Part shown: positions 36,160 through 44,946 of the stretch, piece by piece
Numbering within the stretch: the first letter of the stretch is position 1
How the letters are laid out: the number at the start of each line of letters is the position of its first letter
Assembly (NCBI RefSeq): GCF_002127215.1
Contig: NZ_NFUT01000007.1
Location: 1 to 64,000, forward strand
From: Hydrogenophaga sp. IBVHS2
GTDB taxonomy: Bacteria > Pseudomonadota > Gammaproteobacteria > Burkholderiales > Burkholderiaceae_C
Reading direction: 5' to 3'
DNA length: 64,000 bases
Notes under the pieces: generated by a model
Database searches by the model: none
Told to the model about the DNA's origin: nothing
Seen by the model: the letters and a program-made list of their open reading frames with translations, nothing else
Position numbers and translations under genes: made by a program

Positions 36160-36974
36160 TGTCGCGGTGGTTTTCTGCCGGGCTGCGGCCCATGTCGTGC
36201 CTGTTGTTGTGGGGTGCTTCCTTCGTGGGAGCGCCGGCCGCTGCGCAGGGGTTTTCGGCCTACGTCACGCCGCCGCGGTTCGAGCTGCAGGTCCAGCCCG
36301 GCCAGCGCGTGCGGGAAGTGATCGAGATCCAGCACGCGGGCAACCGCACGGGGCGCTTTCGCATCCACACCTCCGACTGGACCTTTCTCCCCGACAACAC
36401 GGTCACGTTCAACGACTCGTTGCTGCCGGGCAGCTGCCGGCCCTGGGTGGCCATCGAACGGCGTGAGATATCGGTCGAGCCGGGTGCCCGCTTCCGCTAC
36501 CGCTTCGAGATCGAGGTGCCGCCGGACACCCCGCCGGGCGAATGCCGGTTCGCCCTGATGATCGAGGGCGTGGAGCCGGCCCGGCTCGACGGCGCGCTGA
36601 ACTTCCCGGTCAGCGGCCGCATCGGCGTGATCGTGTATGCCGCCGTCGGTGGTGCCCAGCCGCGCCTGAGCCTGACGCCGGCGGGCGTGCAGCAGGTCAA
36701 CGGACAGGCTGTGCCGGTGATCACGGTGCGCAACGGGGGCACTGCACACGGCCGTCTGCAGGGTTTCCTGGATGCGCGCGACGCCAACGGCCGCCGCATC
36801 GAACTGGCCCCGGCCGACATACCCGTGCTGCCGGGCGATACCCGCACCGTGCCCTTGCTGCCGGTGGTCGACGAAGGCGTGGCCGTGCCTGCACTGAGCT
36901 ACCCCTTGCAGGTGACCGGTCAGCTGGAGTCGGGCAGCGAGCGGCTGCGCGTGGACCAGCGATTCGCTCCATGA
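36159..36974 (+). CDS. PapD-like periplasmic chaperone
   Basis: A 271-aa exported protein with a signal peptide (about residues 1-29, ending PAAAQG). The following ~120 residues look like the first immunoglobulin domain of pilus chaperones: PPRFELQVQPGQRVREVIEIQHAGN, then WVAIERREISVEPG, then a PPDTPPGECRFALMIEG stretch in place of the usual P...GEYRSHL motif. A second beta domain runs from about 150 to the end. Such proteins cap subunits in the periplasm by donating a beta strand. It overlaps both neighbours by four bases or fewer. The assignment rests on pattern and context, so homology should be checked. Confidence 0.7.
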   Translation: MSRWFSAGLRPMSCLLLWGASFVGAPAAAQGFSAYVTPPRFELQVQPGQRVREVIEIQHAGNRTGRFRIHTSDWTFLPDNTVTFNDSLLPGSCRPWVAIERREISVEPGARFRYRFEIEVPPDTPPGECRFALMIEGVEPARLDGALNFPVSGRIGVIVYAAVGGAQPRLSLTPAGVQQVNGQAVPVITVRNGGTAHGRLQGFLDARDANGRRIELAPADIPVLPGDTRTVPLLPVVDEGVAVPALSYPLQVTGQLESGSERLRVDQRFAP

Positions 36975-38929
36975 GCGGCCGCTGCAAGGGCGCCGCCGTC
37001 CTGTGCGCACTGGGCTTGATGGTCACGCTGGTGGCCAGGGCCGATCCCTCGCCCTACGTCGATCGGGAGATCGAAGGCCTGCCAGCCGACCCGGTCGCGG
37101 CCGATCCGGCCGAGGCGCCCTACAACGCCGAAGGCTGGCCCCGCTTCCTGCGTCTCGACGCCCGTCTGGGCACCCAGCCCTTCGACCCTGAGCGCCAGGC
37201 CCGTCTGGGCTACAGCGTGTTCGGCCTGATCGAAACCCCCAACCACGGCAGTCTGTCGGTCGACGGCAGCATCACGCCGGGCTCCAGCCTTTCCACGCTG
37301 GCGCTGCGGCAGCGCAACCTGCCACTGGACGGCGGCTGGCTCGTCAGCAGCGAACTCGGGGTCATCGATCAGCCGGCGCCCTCCATCCTGAACCTGCCAT
37401 CGCGGGTGTTCGTGCCGTCCTCGGTGATCCGGGGGGCCAGCACCGACTGGCGCCAGGCCGATGGACGCTGGTTGCTGCAGGCCAGCACCGGCCAGCCCGG
37501 CTTTCTGGAGGTGCTGCCGGCCGAGGGATTCCGCCAGCTGCCCGGGACCCGCCAGCGGTTGGCCGCGCAGTGGCGACTGGGCGATGTGCCCGCCGATCCG
37601 CTGAGCCTTCGACTGCCGGGCTTCACGCTGGCCTGGCAGCAGGAGTCGGCGCGGGGCGTGCAGCCTTTCCAGGGCCTGGCCTCAGGCCTCACGACCGACG
37701 CCGACAGCCGTCTCGCCGCCTTGCGCCACGAGTCGATGGACGGCCGGCGCCGTGTGCAGGGTCAGTGGATCGACACCCGCAGCCGCGGGAGCACCGCCCA
37801 GGGCTGGTGGCTCGACGGCGAGCTCGACGAAGGACCGTGGCGCCATGGCGGGGGCGCCTACCGCTTCGACCCGGGTCTGAGCTGGGCCGAAAAGCCGCTG
37901 GCCAACAATCTGCAAGGGTTGTATGCCCGCACCGCCTGGCGCTCCCGTCAATGGAGCGCCGATGGCTCGCTCGATCTGCTGCAGGACATCGAAGGCAGCC
38001 GCCGGCGCGGTTACTTCCTCACCGGCAACGGCCGCTGGCGTCTCTCGGCCACCGACAACCTCGGGCTGGGTACCGCACTGCGCAGCCTGGGTGGACGCGA
38101 CTGGTCCCACTACCTCGACTGGCGGTCGGTCAATGCCCTGGGCGTGGCCGGTGCCCGTCTGGAGGTGGCCGGTGGCGACAACCAGCCGGGTCGCCGGCAG
38201 GTCACGGTGGACCAGGAGTGGCCGGTGCCCAAAGGTGCCCAGTTCGGCACCTCGCTCGGCCTGGGTCAGCAGGCCGCCGACGCCCGATCCGGTACGCCTG
38301 CCGAGCGCTTCCTCACCCTGGCCCTGTCGGGCAGCATGCCGCTGACCCGCCTGGCCAGCGTGCGCGGCAATTTCCAGTCCGAGCGCTCGTCCAGCGGGCA
38401 GGAACGCTACGCGCTCAACCTGGGGGGGAGCTGGCGGCTGTCCGCCCGCTGGAGCGTGGAGGGTTACTTCAACCGCCTGATCGGTCGCGCCCGCCAGGTG
38501 CTCATCCTGGACCCGCTGGCGCCGCCGCCGGATCCGATCACCACCGTGGCCGACCGGTCGTTCTTCGTGCTGCTGCGCTTCGAGGACACCGCCGGCAGCC
38601 GCGACGTGCCCCTGGGCGGCAAGCCCAACGAAGGTGGCGGCACGGTGCGTGGCACCGTGTTCTTCGACGCCAACCGCAGCGGGGTGCAGGAAGCGAGCGA
38701 GCGCGGCGTGGCGGGCGTCACCGTGTTCCTGGACAACCGGTACTCGGTACGCACCGACGATCAGGGCCGCTTTGAATTCCCGTTCGTCGGACCGGGTCCC
38801 CGGGCGGTGACGGTCCGCAACGACAGCCTGCCGCTGCCCTGGACGGTGGTCGATGACGGGCAGATCCGGCTCGATGTGCGGGTGCGCGAAACCACCACCC
38901 TGAGCTTTCCGGTCCAGCGCAGCGATTGA
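36971..38929 (+). CDS. Outer-membrane barrel protein with C-terminal SdrD-B-like domain, possible noncanonical usher
   Basis: A 652-aa exported protein: signal peptide (about residues 1-24), then about 500 residues rich in alternating aromatic/hydrophobic strands with short Gly/Asp/Arg turns (for example GWWLDGELDEGPWRHGGGAY and YALNLGGSWRLSARWSVEGYF), typical of a many-stranded outer-membrane barrel. An SdrD-B/carboxypeptidase-regulatory-like beta-sandwich follows at about 570-640 (GTVFFDANRSGVQEASERGVAGV, TDDQGRFEFP). It sits where an usher is expected, right after the chaperone and coupled to it by ATGA, but is shorter than PapC/FimD/CsuD (800-870 aa) and shows no recognisable usher N-domain or plug. 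The role as secretion pore or anchor is inferred. Confidence 0.65.
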   Translation: MSGRCKGAAVLCALGLMVTLVARADPSPYVDREIEGLPADPVAADPAEAPYNAEGWPRFLRLDARLGTQPFDPERQARLGYSVFGLIETPNHGSLSVDGSITPGSSLSTLALRQRNLPLDGGWLVSSELGVIDQPAPSILNLPSRVFVPSSVIRGASTDWRQADGRWLLQASTGQPGFLEVLPAEGFRQLPGTRQRLAAQWRLGDVPADPLSLRLPGFTLAWQQESARGVQPFQGLASGLTTDADSRLAALRHESMDGRRRVQGQWIDTRSRGSTAQGWWLDGELDEGPWRHGGGAYRFDPGLSWAEKPLANNLQGLYARTAWRSRQWSADGSLDLLQDIEGSRRRGYFLTGNGRWRLSATDNLGLGTALRSLGGRDWSHYLDWRSVNALGVAGARLEVAGGDNQPGRRQVTVDQEWPVPKGAQFGTSLGLGQQAADARSGTPAERFLTLALSGSMPLTRLASVRGNFQSERSSSGQERYALNLGGSWRLSARWSVEGYFNRLIGRARQVLILDPLAPPPDPITTVADRSFFVLLRFEDTAGSRDVPLGGKPNEGGGTVRGTVFFDANRSGVQEASERGVAGVTVFLDNRYSVRTDDQGRFEFPFVGPGPRAVTVRNDSLPLPWTVVDDGQIRLDVRVRETTTLSFPVQRSD

Positions 38930-38977
38930 CGCGATGGGTGGGGTCAAGTCGGCGCAGCTGCTGCCGATACTGACCTC

Positions 38978-39451
38978 ATGACCTCCCCGATCGCGCTCCA
39001 CCGACGCCTGGCCACCGCCCTGCTGATGGGCGGTTTGCTCCTACCGGTATCCGGCCATGCCGAGGCGGTGCATGCTCCGGCCGGGGGCAGCGCCAGCGCA
39101 TCGCTGAGTTTCAAGGTGATCATCCCGCCGGTCCTGCAGGTGCTGGAAAACGCGCCTTCGCCCGGGCTGCAGGCCGAAGGCCCCGGTGCCTGGCTCGGCC
39201 ATCAGCGCCTGGTGGTCATGTCCAACCTCAAACGCGGCTTCTGTGCCCACCTGCGGGCCGCTGCCGGCGATGCCAGCGGCTGGACGCTGGACATTCCACC
39301 GGCCAGCGGCGTGCGGGCCGAGCGCGTGTCCGACGGCTGGCGCCTGTGCAGCCAGCGGCCCGGGCGCCATCAGCTCGACCTCCAGCACCACTTCCAGACC
39401 CGCGGTTCGGCACCGGCCTGGCCGGTGGCCACCGACATCACGGCGCTCTGA
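38978..39451 (+). CDS. Secreted pilin-like subunit 3
   Basis: A 157-aa exported protein with a signal peptide (about residues 1-28, ending SGHAEA). The mature N-terminus has ASASLSFKVIIPPVLQVLE, the same motif as subunit 1 (ATARLGFQVVIPRVLFLG), so it belongs to the same family. The body has two Cys (GFCAHL and RLCSQR). It is short and lacks the GTYTG...YT end motif of the others, so it may be a terminal subunit or tip. It starts 48 bases after the barrel gene. The last 14 bases overlap the convergent TAXI gene. Confidence 0.65.
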   Translation: MTSPIALHRRLATALLMGGLLLPVSGHAEAVHAPAGGSASASLSFKVIIPPVLQVLENAPSPGLQAEGPGAWLGHQRLVVMSNLKRGFCAHLRAAAGDASGWTLDIPPASGVRAERVSDGWRLCSQRPGRHQLDLQHHFQTRGSAPAWPVATDITAL

Positions 39452-40364
39452 GCGCCGGGTGCAGCAGGTCGGGCACCGGCGCGCTGGCCCGGGTGCTGGC
39501 ACGGGTGCCGAAGGCCGCCTGCGGCAGCTGGCGGGCCATCCCGGCGGCGGCGGTCTCCAGCCAGGTCACCACGGCCTGGGCCCGCTCCACGGACAGATCG
39601 GCCCGGGTCAGGATCAGGTTGACCGAACCCACCGTGGGCAGCGGCGCCTCGATGCCCGCGTAGGTGCCGGCCGGCACCTCCATCGCCTGCAGCAGCGGAT
39701 GGCGGCGCAGGATCGCCTCGATCTGCGACGGCTGCGGACCCAGAAAACGGGCGCCCCCCGGTGCCGCGGCCAGCTGCAGGAAGCCGGGCCAGCCTTCCCC
39801 GGCGCCCCACAGGGCATCGGCCTGGCCTTCCAGCACACGCCGGGGCGCATCGGCGGCCTGGTCCACGTACACCGCCTGCAGGTCGCGGTCGATGTCCATG
39901 CCGATGCCGTCGAACACCTGCCGGCCCAGGGTCACCAGGCCACTGGCGCGAACGCCGAACACGACCCGCCGCCCGCGCAGGTCCTCCAGCCGGCGCAGCC
40001 CCGAGGCGGCCGGCACCGCCAGCATGCCCGGGCTGGGGTACATGGCCCACAGGATGCGCAGCCCGCTGGACGGGCCCTGGGCCAGCACCTCGCTGGCCAC
40101 CGTGCCCTGCACCAGACCGGCGTCGATCGCGCCGCCGCGCAGCAGCGCCAGGTTCTCGGCGGTGCCCCGGGTGGGCCGGGCCACCAGCACGGTGCGGCCG
40201 GCGAGCCGGTTCACCTCGTCGGCCAGCTGCTCCCCGTACTGAGCGAACCCGCCCCCGGGGGTGGAGGTGCCCAGCCGGATCGGGTCGCCGGGCCCAGCCG
40301 CCCGCAGCCCGCCCGGCAGCAGCCCGGCGGCGGCGGTGGCGATCAGGAAATGGCGGCGGTCCAT
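39438..40364 (-). CDS. TAXI-family periplasmic solute-binding protein
   Basis: A 308-aa protein with a Tat-like leader (MDRRHFLIATAAAGLLPGG) and a TAXI-type TRAP solute-binding fold: IRLGTSTPGGGFAQYGEQLADEVNR at the start, RGGAIDAGLVQG, and DLRGRRVVFG. TAXI proteins normally work with a fused DctQM membrane protein, often on glutamate-like or other carboxylate ligands. No TRAP permease gene is in the window, so it is an orphan receptor. It follows the BLUF gene by 16 bases on the same strand, suggesting co-transcription. Confidence 0.87.
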   Translation of the reverse strand: MDRRHFLIATAAAGLLPGGLRAAGPGDPIRLGTSTPGGGFAQYGEQLADEVNRLAGRTVLVARPTRGTAENLALLRGGAIDAGLVQGTVASEVLAQGPSSGLRILWAMYPSPGMLAVPAASGLRRLEDLRGRRVVFGVRASGLVTLGRQVFDGIGMDIDRDLQAVYVDQAADAPRRVLEGQADALWGAGEGWPGFLQLAAAPGGARFLGPQPSQIEAILRRHPLLQAMEVPAGTYAGIEAPLPTVGSVNLILTRADLSVERAQAVVTWLETAAAGMARQLPQAAFGTRASTRASAPVPDLLHPALRAP

Positions 40365-40380
40365 GGCGGGAGAGGGGGCA

Positions 40381-40797
40381 TCAGCCCAGCCAGCGGGTGT
40401 TGTCCATCAGTTCGGCGAAGAAGGCGCGCAAGGCTTCGGGCCGCATGGCATAGGGGTCGAACTGCGGCCCGGTGGCGTACTTGAGGAACAGCGCCTGGTT
40501 CTCGGCCACGGTGCTGACCAGTCCCATGGACCAGCCGGTGAACTGGCGGCAGACGATGGTCTCGAAGTCCAGGATCGCCGGGTCGGTGTGGCGCCGGTCG
40601 TCGAGGATGCGGTGGTAGAGCTGGTTGACCACCGTGCGGTCACCTTCCAGGCACTGCAGGAAGATGCCGTTGGACAGGCACAGCGCCCCCGTCACGCCCA
40701 GGGCCTGGTTGTTGCGGCGGGAGCATTCCAGGATGTCCTTGACATCGAGCGGGCCGAGTTCGCGGGCGCGGCTGGCGTAGAGCAGTCGGATGAGCAT
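40381..40797 (-). CDS. BLUF-domain blue-light photoreceptor
   Basis: A 138-aa single-domain BLUF protein. The flavin-site residues are in place: Tyr7 (LLYAS), Asn30 (RRNNQALGVTG), Gln48 (GIFLQCLEG) and the Trp89/Met91 pair (GWSMG). These correspond to the Tyr/Gln switch that rearranges its hydrogen bonds to FAD in blue light. There is no fused output domain, so it must act through a partner protein. It diverges from a PAS hybrid kinase across about 140 bases and is followed by the TAXI gene. Its start at 40797 is where homology begins. Confidence 0.93.
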   Translation of the reverse strand: MLIRLLYASRARELGPLDVKDILECSRRNNQALGVTGALCLSNGIFLQCLEGDRTVVNQLYHRILDDRRHTDPAILDFETIVCRQFTGWSMGLVSTVAENQALFLKYATGPQFDPYAMRPEALRAFFAELMDNTRWLG

Positions 40798-40936
40798 GGC
40801 GCGCAGGTTAGCGGCGAGCCGCCGCCGGCGTCGGCACCGGCCCGCAATATCCCCGCGTGGCCGGGCTGTTCCCGATTGCCAGCCGCCACCGGGCCCGCCA
40901 ACATCGGGACGAACCTTCGTACAACGGGAGCGTGCC

Positions 40937-42970
40937 TTGACCGACAGCGCCGTGCCACCAGCCTCCGGCGATGCCCTGGACATCACCGAATTCGCCCAGC
41001 TGGTGCAGGGCGCGCTCATGCGGTACCGCAGCTGGCCGGACGGCCGGGCACAGCTGATGTACGTGAGCGACGGCTGCGAGGCCATCTGGGGCTTCACCGC
41101 CCCGCAGATCCTGGCCGACGAGGCCATCGTGTGGCACTGCACCGAGCCGGTCGACCGCCAGCTCATCCGGGCCTCGTTCCGCGCGGCGGGCATTTCCCGG
41201 GCGCCCTGGTCGCACGAATGGCGCATCAATTCACCGTCGGGTGGTCTGCGGTGGCTGCGCGGACTGGGGCGCTGCAGCGCGCAGCCCGACGGCACCCTGC
41301 TGTGGACCGTGCTGATCGACGACGCCACCCACAGCGTGCGCGCACGGCTGCAGGAGCAGGCCAGCCGCAGCCAGCTCAGCGCGGTGTGCGACCGCCTCAC
41401 CGATGTGGCGGTGCAGCGCTTCGACCGCGACATGCGCATCAATTACTGGAACCAGGGCTCCGAGAAGATGTACGGCCACACCGCGGCCGAGGCCCTGGGG
41501 CGCGACATCATCGAGCTGGTGGTGCCGGCCGACCTGCGCCGGGGCACCCGCGAGAAGCTGCAGGCACTGGCCGCGGACGGTCAGACCTCGCTGCCCTACA
41601 ACACCTGGTTCCTGCGGCGCGACGGCCGACTGGCTGCGGTGCAGGGAACCGCGGTGGTGCTGCGCGATGCCGACGGCAACCACGAGTTCGTGTGCGTCGA
41701 CGTGGACCCCGAGAACCTCTCGCGGGTGGAGGGCGAGCGCGCCAGCCTGGAGGCGCAGCTGCGCGAGTCGCAGAAGCTCGAGGCCCTGGGCACCCTGGCC
41801 GGCGGCGTGGCGCACGACTTCAACAACATCCTGGCGGCCATTCTGGGCAACACCCGGCTGGCCCTGATGGATGCGCAGGGCCAGCCCGAGATCGTGCAGA
41901 GCCTGGAAGAGATCCGGCGTGCCGCCCACCGCGCCAAGGACCTGGTGCAGCGCATCCTGGCCTTCGGCCGTCGCCAGAACACGGCGCGCAAGGTGGTCGA
42001 CATGGCCGAGGTGGTGACCGAGGCCGTGACGCTCATGGGCGCCACCGCGCCCGGCAAGCTGCGGCTGGATGTGGAGTGCGATCCGCAGACCAGCCTGGTG
42101 CTCGCCGACGCCACCCAGCTGCAGCAGGTGGTGATCAACCTGTGCACCAACGCCATGCACGCCATTGCCGGGCGGGACCGCGGCCGCATCCACCTGCGCC
42201 TGTCCCCGCACGACGGCGCACCGCCGGCCGCCGGCCCTGGCGAGCTGTCCATCGTCACCGACCCGATGGGCTGGCCGGACTCGAACGTGTGCCTGACGGT
42301 GGAGGACAACGGCTGCGGCATGGACCCCGGCACCCTGGCCCGGGTGTTCGAGCCGTTCTTCACCACCAAGCCGGTGGGCCAGGGCACCGGCCTGGGCATG
42401 CCGGTGGTGCACGGCATCCTGCGCGACCACCAGGGCGCCATCAGCGTGCGCAGCACCCAGGGGCAAGGCTCGGTGTTCCGGGTCTACCTGCGCGGCGTGG
42501 AGGGCCGGGAGCGGCCGGTGGAGACCGACTCGTCCCTCATGGGGCTGCCGGCACCCGGTGATGTGGCCGGGGGCACCACCATCCTGTACGTGGACGATGA
42601 CGAGCTGATCGCCCGCATGGTCGGCCGCCTGCTGAGCCGTGACGGCCTGTCGGCCCACATCTACAGCAGTCCGCAGCAGGCCCTGGACGACGTGCGCAGC
42701 GGGGCCGTGTCCTACGACCTGGCGGTGCTGGACTTCGCCATGCCCGGCCTCAACGGGCTGGAGCTGGCGCAGGCGCTGCGGGCCCTGCATCCGGACCGGC
42801 CGGTGGCCATCACCTCGGGCTTCATCACGGCCGAACTCAGCCAGCGCGGCCCTGAGGCCGGCGTGGCCGAACTCATCCCCAAACCCAACACCGGCTCCGA
42901 GCTCATCAAGGCCATCCGGCGCCTGGCGGGGCGGGTGCGACAGCCCGACCAGGGACTTAACACCGACTGA
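40937..42970 (+). CDS. PAS-domain hybrid histidine kinase with receiver
   Basis: A cytoplasmic kinase of 677 aa if it starts at TTG 40937, six bases after GGGAG; the frame is open from ATG 40790, but the extra residues are Arg/Pro-rich and unlike a domain. It has PAS1 (about residues 25-135), PAS2 (about 150-265), HisKA with His293 ([11 protein letters not shown]), HATPase ([25 protein letters not shown]) and a C-terminal receiver with Asp599 (AVLDFAMPG). The HDFNN form is that of NtrB-like/cell-fate kinases. No output regulator is adjacent. It diverges from the BLUF gene, a plausible signalling partner. Confidence 0.9.
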   Translation: MTDSAVPPASGDALDITEFAQLVQGALMRYRSWPDGRAQLMYVSDGCEAIWGFTAPQILADEAIVWHCTEPVDRQLIRASFRAAGISRAPWSHEWRINSPSGGLRWLRGLGRCSAQPDGTLLWTVLIDDATHSVRARLQEQASRSQLSAVCDRLTDVAVQRFDRDMRINYWNQGSEKMYGHTAAEALGRDIIELVVPADLRRGTREKLQALAADGQTSLPYNTWFLRRDGRLAAVQGTAVVLRDADGNHEFVCVDVDPENLSRVEGERASLEAQLRESQKLEALGTLAGGVAHDFNNILAAILGNTRLALMDAQGQPEIVQSLEEIRRAAHRAKDLVQRILAFGRRQNTARKVVDMAEVVTEAVTLMGATAPGKLRLDVECDPQTSLVLADATQLQQVVINLCTNAMHAIAGRDRGRIHLRLSPHDGAPPAAGPGELSIVTDPMGWPDSNVCLTVEDNGCGMDPGTLARVFEPFFTTKPVGQGTGLGMPVVHGILRDHQGAISVRSTQGQGSVFRVYLRGVEGRERPVETDSSLMGLPAPGDVAGGTTILYVDDDELIARMVGRLLSRDGLSAHIYSSPQQALDDVRSGAVSYDLAVLDFAMPGLNGLELAQALRALHPDRPVAITSGFITAELSQRGPEAGVAELIPKPNTGSELIKAIRRLAGRVRQPDQGLNTD

Positions 42971-43073
42971 AGTCCGGTGGAACAGATCCCGCCGGCAGCG
43001 GTTTTTCCCGCGATTGCCCGGTGGCCCTTCCTCCTACGATGGCCCCACAACGATTCCTTGTGGAGGGTTCACC

Positions 43074-44630
43074 GTGTTCAAAGATCTGAAGATTTCCAGC
43101 CGCCTGGTGGCGGCGTTTGCCGTGTTGCTCGTGCTCATGCTGGGCATCGGCGCGCTCAGTGCCAGCCGCGCCCTGTCGGTGCGCGACCAGCTGCTCGACA
43201 TCACCGAGCGGCGCATGAAGGTCGTCGCCGACCTCGAAGCCGTGCGCGACGAGGCCAACTTCCAGGCCCGTGCGGTGCGCAACATCGCCCTGTTCACCGA
43301 CCCGGCCCAGATCGCCGGCGAGAAGCAGGCGCTGGCCCAGTCCCGCGAGAAGGTCAACGGCCTGCTGGCCGCGCTCGACCAGCTGATCACCTCGGCCCGG
43401 GGTCGCGAGCTGATGGCAGCCTCCGCCAGTGCACGCAACGCGTTCCGCGACAGCCTGGACCGCTACCTGGTGCTCATCAACGAGGGCAAGCGCGACGACG
43501 CGGTCCGGCACCTGATGGAGTCGCTGCGTCCGCTGCAGCTGGCCTATTTCAAGACCATCGATGACGCGGTCGACTTCCAGGCCGACGGCGCCCACGACGC
43601 CGGCCGCCAGGCCGAGAGCGACGTCAACGGCCTGCTCACCACCCTCGTCGTCTCGCTGCTGGTCGCGCTGGCGGTGGCGGTGGGCATGGCGACCTGGATC
43701 ATCCGCTCCATCACCCGGCCGCTGAACGACGCGGTCGAGCTGGCCCGTGCGGTGGCTGCCGGCGACCTGACGCGCCCGGTGCGCGCGGCGTCCCGGGACG
43801 AGGTGGGCGTGCTGATGCAGGCGCTCGCGGAGATGCAGTCCGGACTGGTCAGGGTGGTCAGCCAGGTGCGCAACGGCTCCGAGGCGGTGTCCAGCGCCAG
43901 CGTGCAGATCGCCCAGGGCAACCAGGACCTGAGCTCGCGCACCGAGAGCCAGGCCAGCGCGCTGGAGCAGACGGCCGCCTCGATGGAGGAGCTGTCGTCG
44001 ACCGTGCGCCAGAACGCCGACAACGCTGCCCAGGCCAACCAGCTGGCCAAGACCGCCTCGAGCGTGGCGGTCCAGGGCGGTCAGGTGGTCTCGCAGGTGG
44101 TGCAGACCATGAAGGGCATCGAGACCAGCTCGCGCAAGATCGCCGACATCATCAGCGTGATCGACGGCATCGCCTTCCAGACCAACATCCTGGCGCTCAA
44201 CGCGGCGGTGGAAGCCGCCCGGGCCGGCGAGCAGGGCCGGGGTTTTGCCGTGGTGGCCGGCGAGGTGCGCAACCTGGCCCAGCGCAGCGCCAGCGCGGCC
44301 AAGGAGATCAAGGACCTGATCACCGAGAGCGTCGAGCGGGTGGCCAGCGGCACCGCGCTGGTGGACCAGGCCGGCAGCACCATGACCGAGGTGGTGGACA
44401 GCGTGCGGCGGGTCACCGACATCATGGGCGAGATCAGTGCGGCCAGCAAGGAGCAGAGCGACGGCGTGGGTCAGATCGGCGAGGCCGTGACCCAGATGGA
44501 CCAGGCCACGCAGCAGAACGCCGCGCTGGTGGAGGAGATGGCGGCCGCTGCCAGCAGCCTGCGCACCCAGGCCACCGATCTGGTGCAGGCGGTGTCGGTG
44601 TTCCGGCTGTCGCACGCAGCGGCCGGCTGA
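43074..44630 (+). CDS. Methyl-accepting chemotaxis protein (4HB_MCP type)
   Basis: A 518-aa chemoreceptor from GTG 43074 (GGAGGG about seven bases upstream). TM1 (about residues 10-32), a four-helix-bundle periplasmic sensor (about 33-185), TM2 (about 188-210), HAMP, then the cytoplasmic signalling domain with the invariant hairpin tip [34 protein letters not shown] (shortened: residues about 360-395). Potential methylation sites flank it. There is no C-terminal NWETF pentapeptide. It signals to CheA/CheW encoded elsewhere. The ligand is unknown. Confidence 0.95.
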   Translation: MFKDLKISSRLVAAFAVLLVLMLGIGALSASRALSVRDQLLDITERRMKVVADLEAVRDEANFQARAVRNIALFTDPAQIAGEKQALAQSREKVNGLLAALDQLITSARGRELMAASASARNAFRDSLDRYLVLINEGKRDDAVRHLMESLRPLQLAYFKTIDDAVDFQADGAHDAGRQAESDVNGLLTTLVVSLLVALAVAVGMATWIIRSITRPLNDAVELARAVAAGDLTRPVRAASRDEVGVLMQALAEMQSGLVRVVSQVRNGSEAVSSASVQIAQGNQDLSSRTESQASALEQTAASMEELSSTVRQNADNAAQANQLAKTASSVAVQGGQVVSQVVQTMKGIETSSRKIADIISVIDGIAFQTNILALNAAVEAARAGEQGRGFAVVAGEVRNLAQRSASAAKEIKDLITESVERVASGTALVDQAGSTMTEVVDSVRRVTDIMGEISAASKEQSDGVGQIGEAVTQMDQATQQNAALVEEMAAAASSLRTQATDLVQAVSVFRLSHAAAG

Positions 44631-44688
44631 CGCTGCAGAATGGGCCTCCCGGCCCTGCAAGGCCGCCACCCTGCCAACGGAGGCCGCC

Positions 44689-44922
44689 ATGGAACCCGTC
44701 GACCACGACATGTGTGAACTGTTCGCCCAGCTCGGCCTGCCCAGCGAGCCCGACGCGGTGCGCGACTTCATCCGCCGCCACCGGCCGCTGGCCAGCGGTG
44801 TGCAGCTGCACGAAGCCAGCCTGTGGACGCCCGCACAGGCCGCCCTGCTGCGCGATGCACTGCAACAGGACAGCGACTGGGCCGGTGTGGTGGATCGCCT
44901 GAACGCCGCCCTGCATCCCTGA
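44689..44922 (+). CDS. DUF2789 family protein
   Basis: A 77-aa protein matching the small DUF2789 family (MCELFAQLGLPSEPDAVRDFI, LHEASLWTPAQAALLRDAL, DWAGVVDRLNAAL). It is helical and cytoplasmic, with no known function. It is found across gamma- and betaproteobacteria as a single short gene. GGAGG precedes the start. It lies between a chemoreceptor gene on the same strand and the convergent amidase gene. Confidence 0.85.
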   Translation: MEPVDHDMCELFAQLGLPSEPDAVRDFIRRHRPLASGVQLHEASLWTPAQAALLRDALQQDSDWAGVVDRLNAALHP

Positions 44923-44946
44923 ACCGCCCCCGGCGGTCCGGGTCGC

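Noticed and set aside
39438..40364. Complete TRAP transporter operon
   Set aside because: No DctQ/DctM membrane gene lies within the window on either side.
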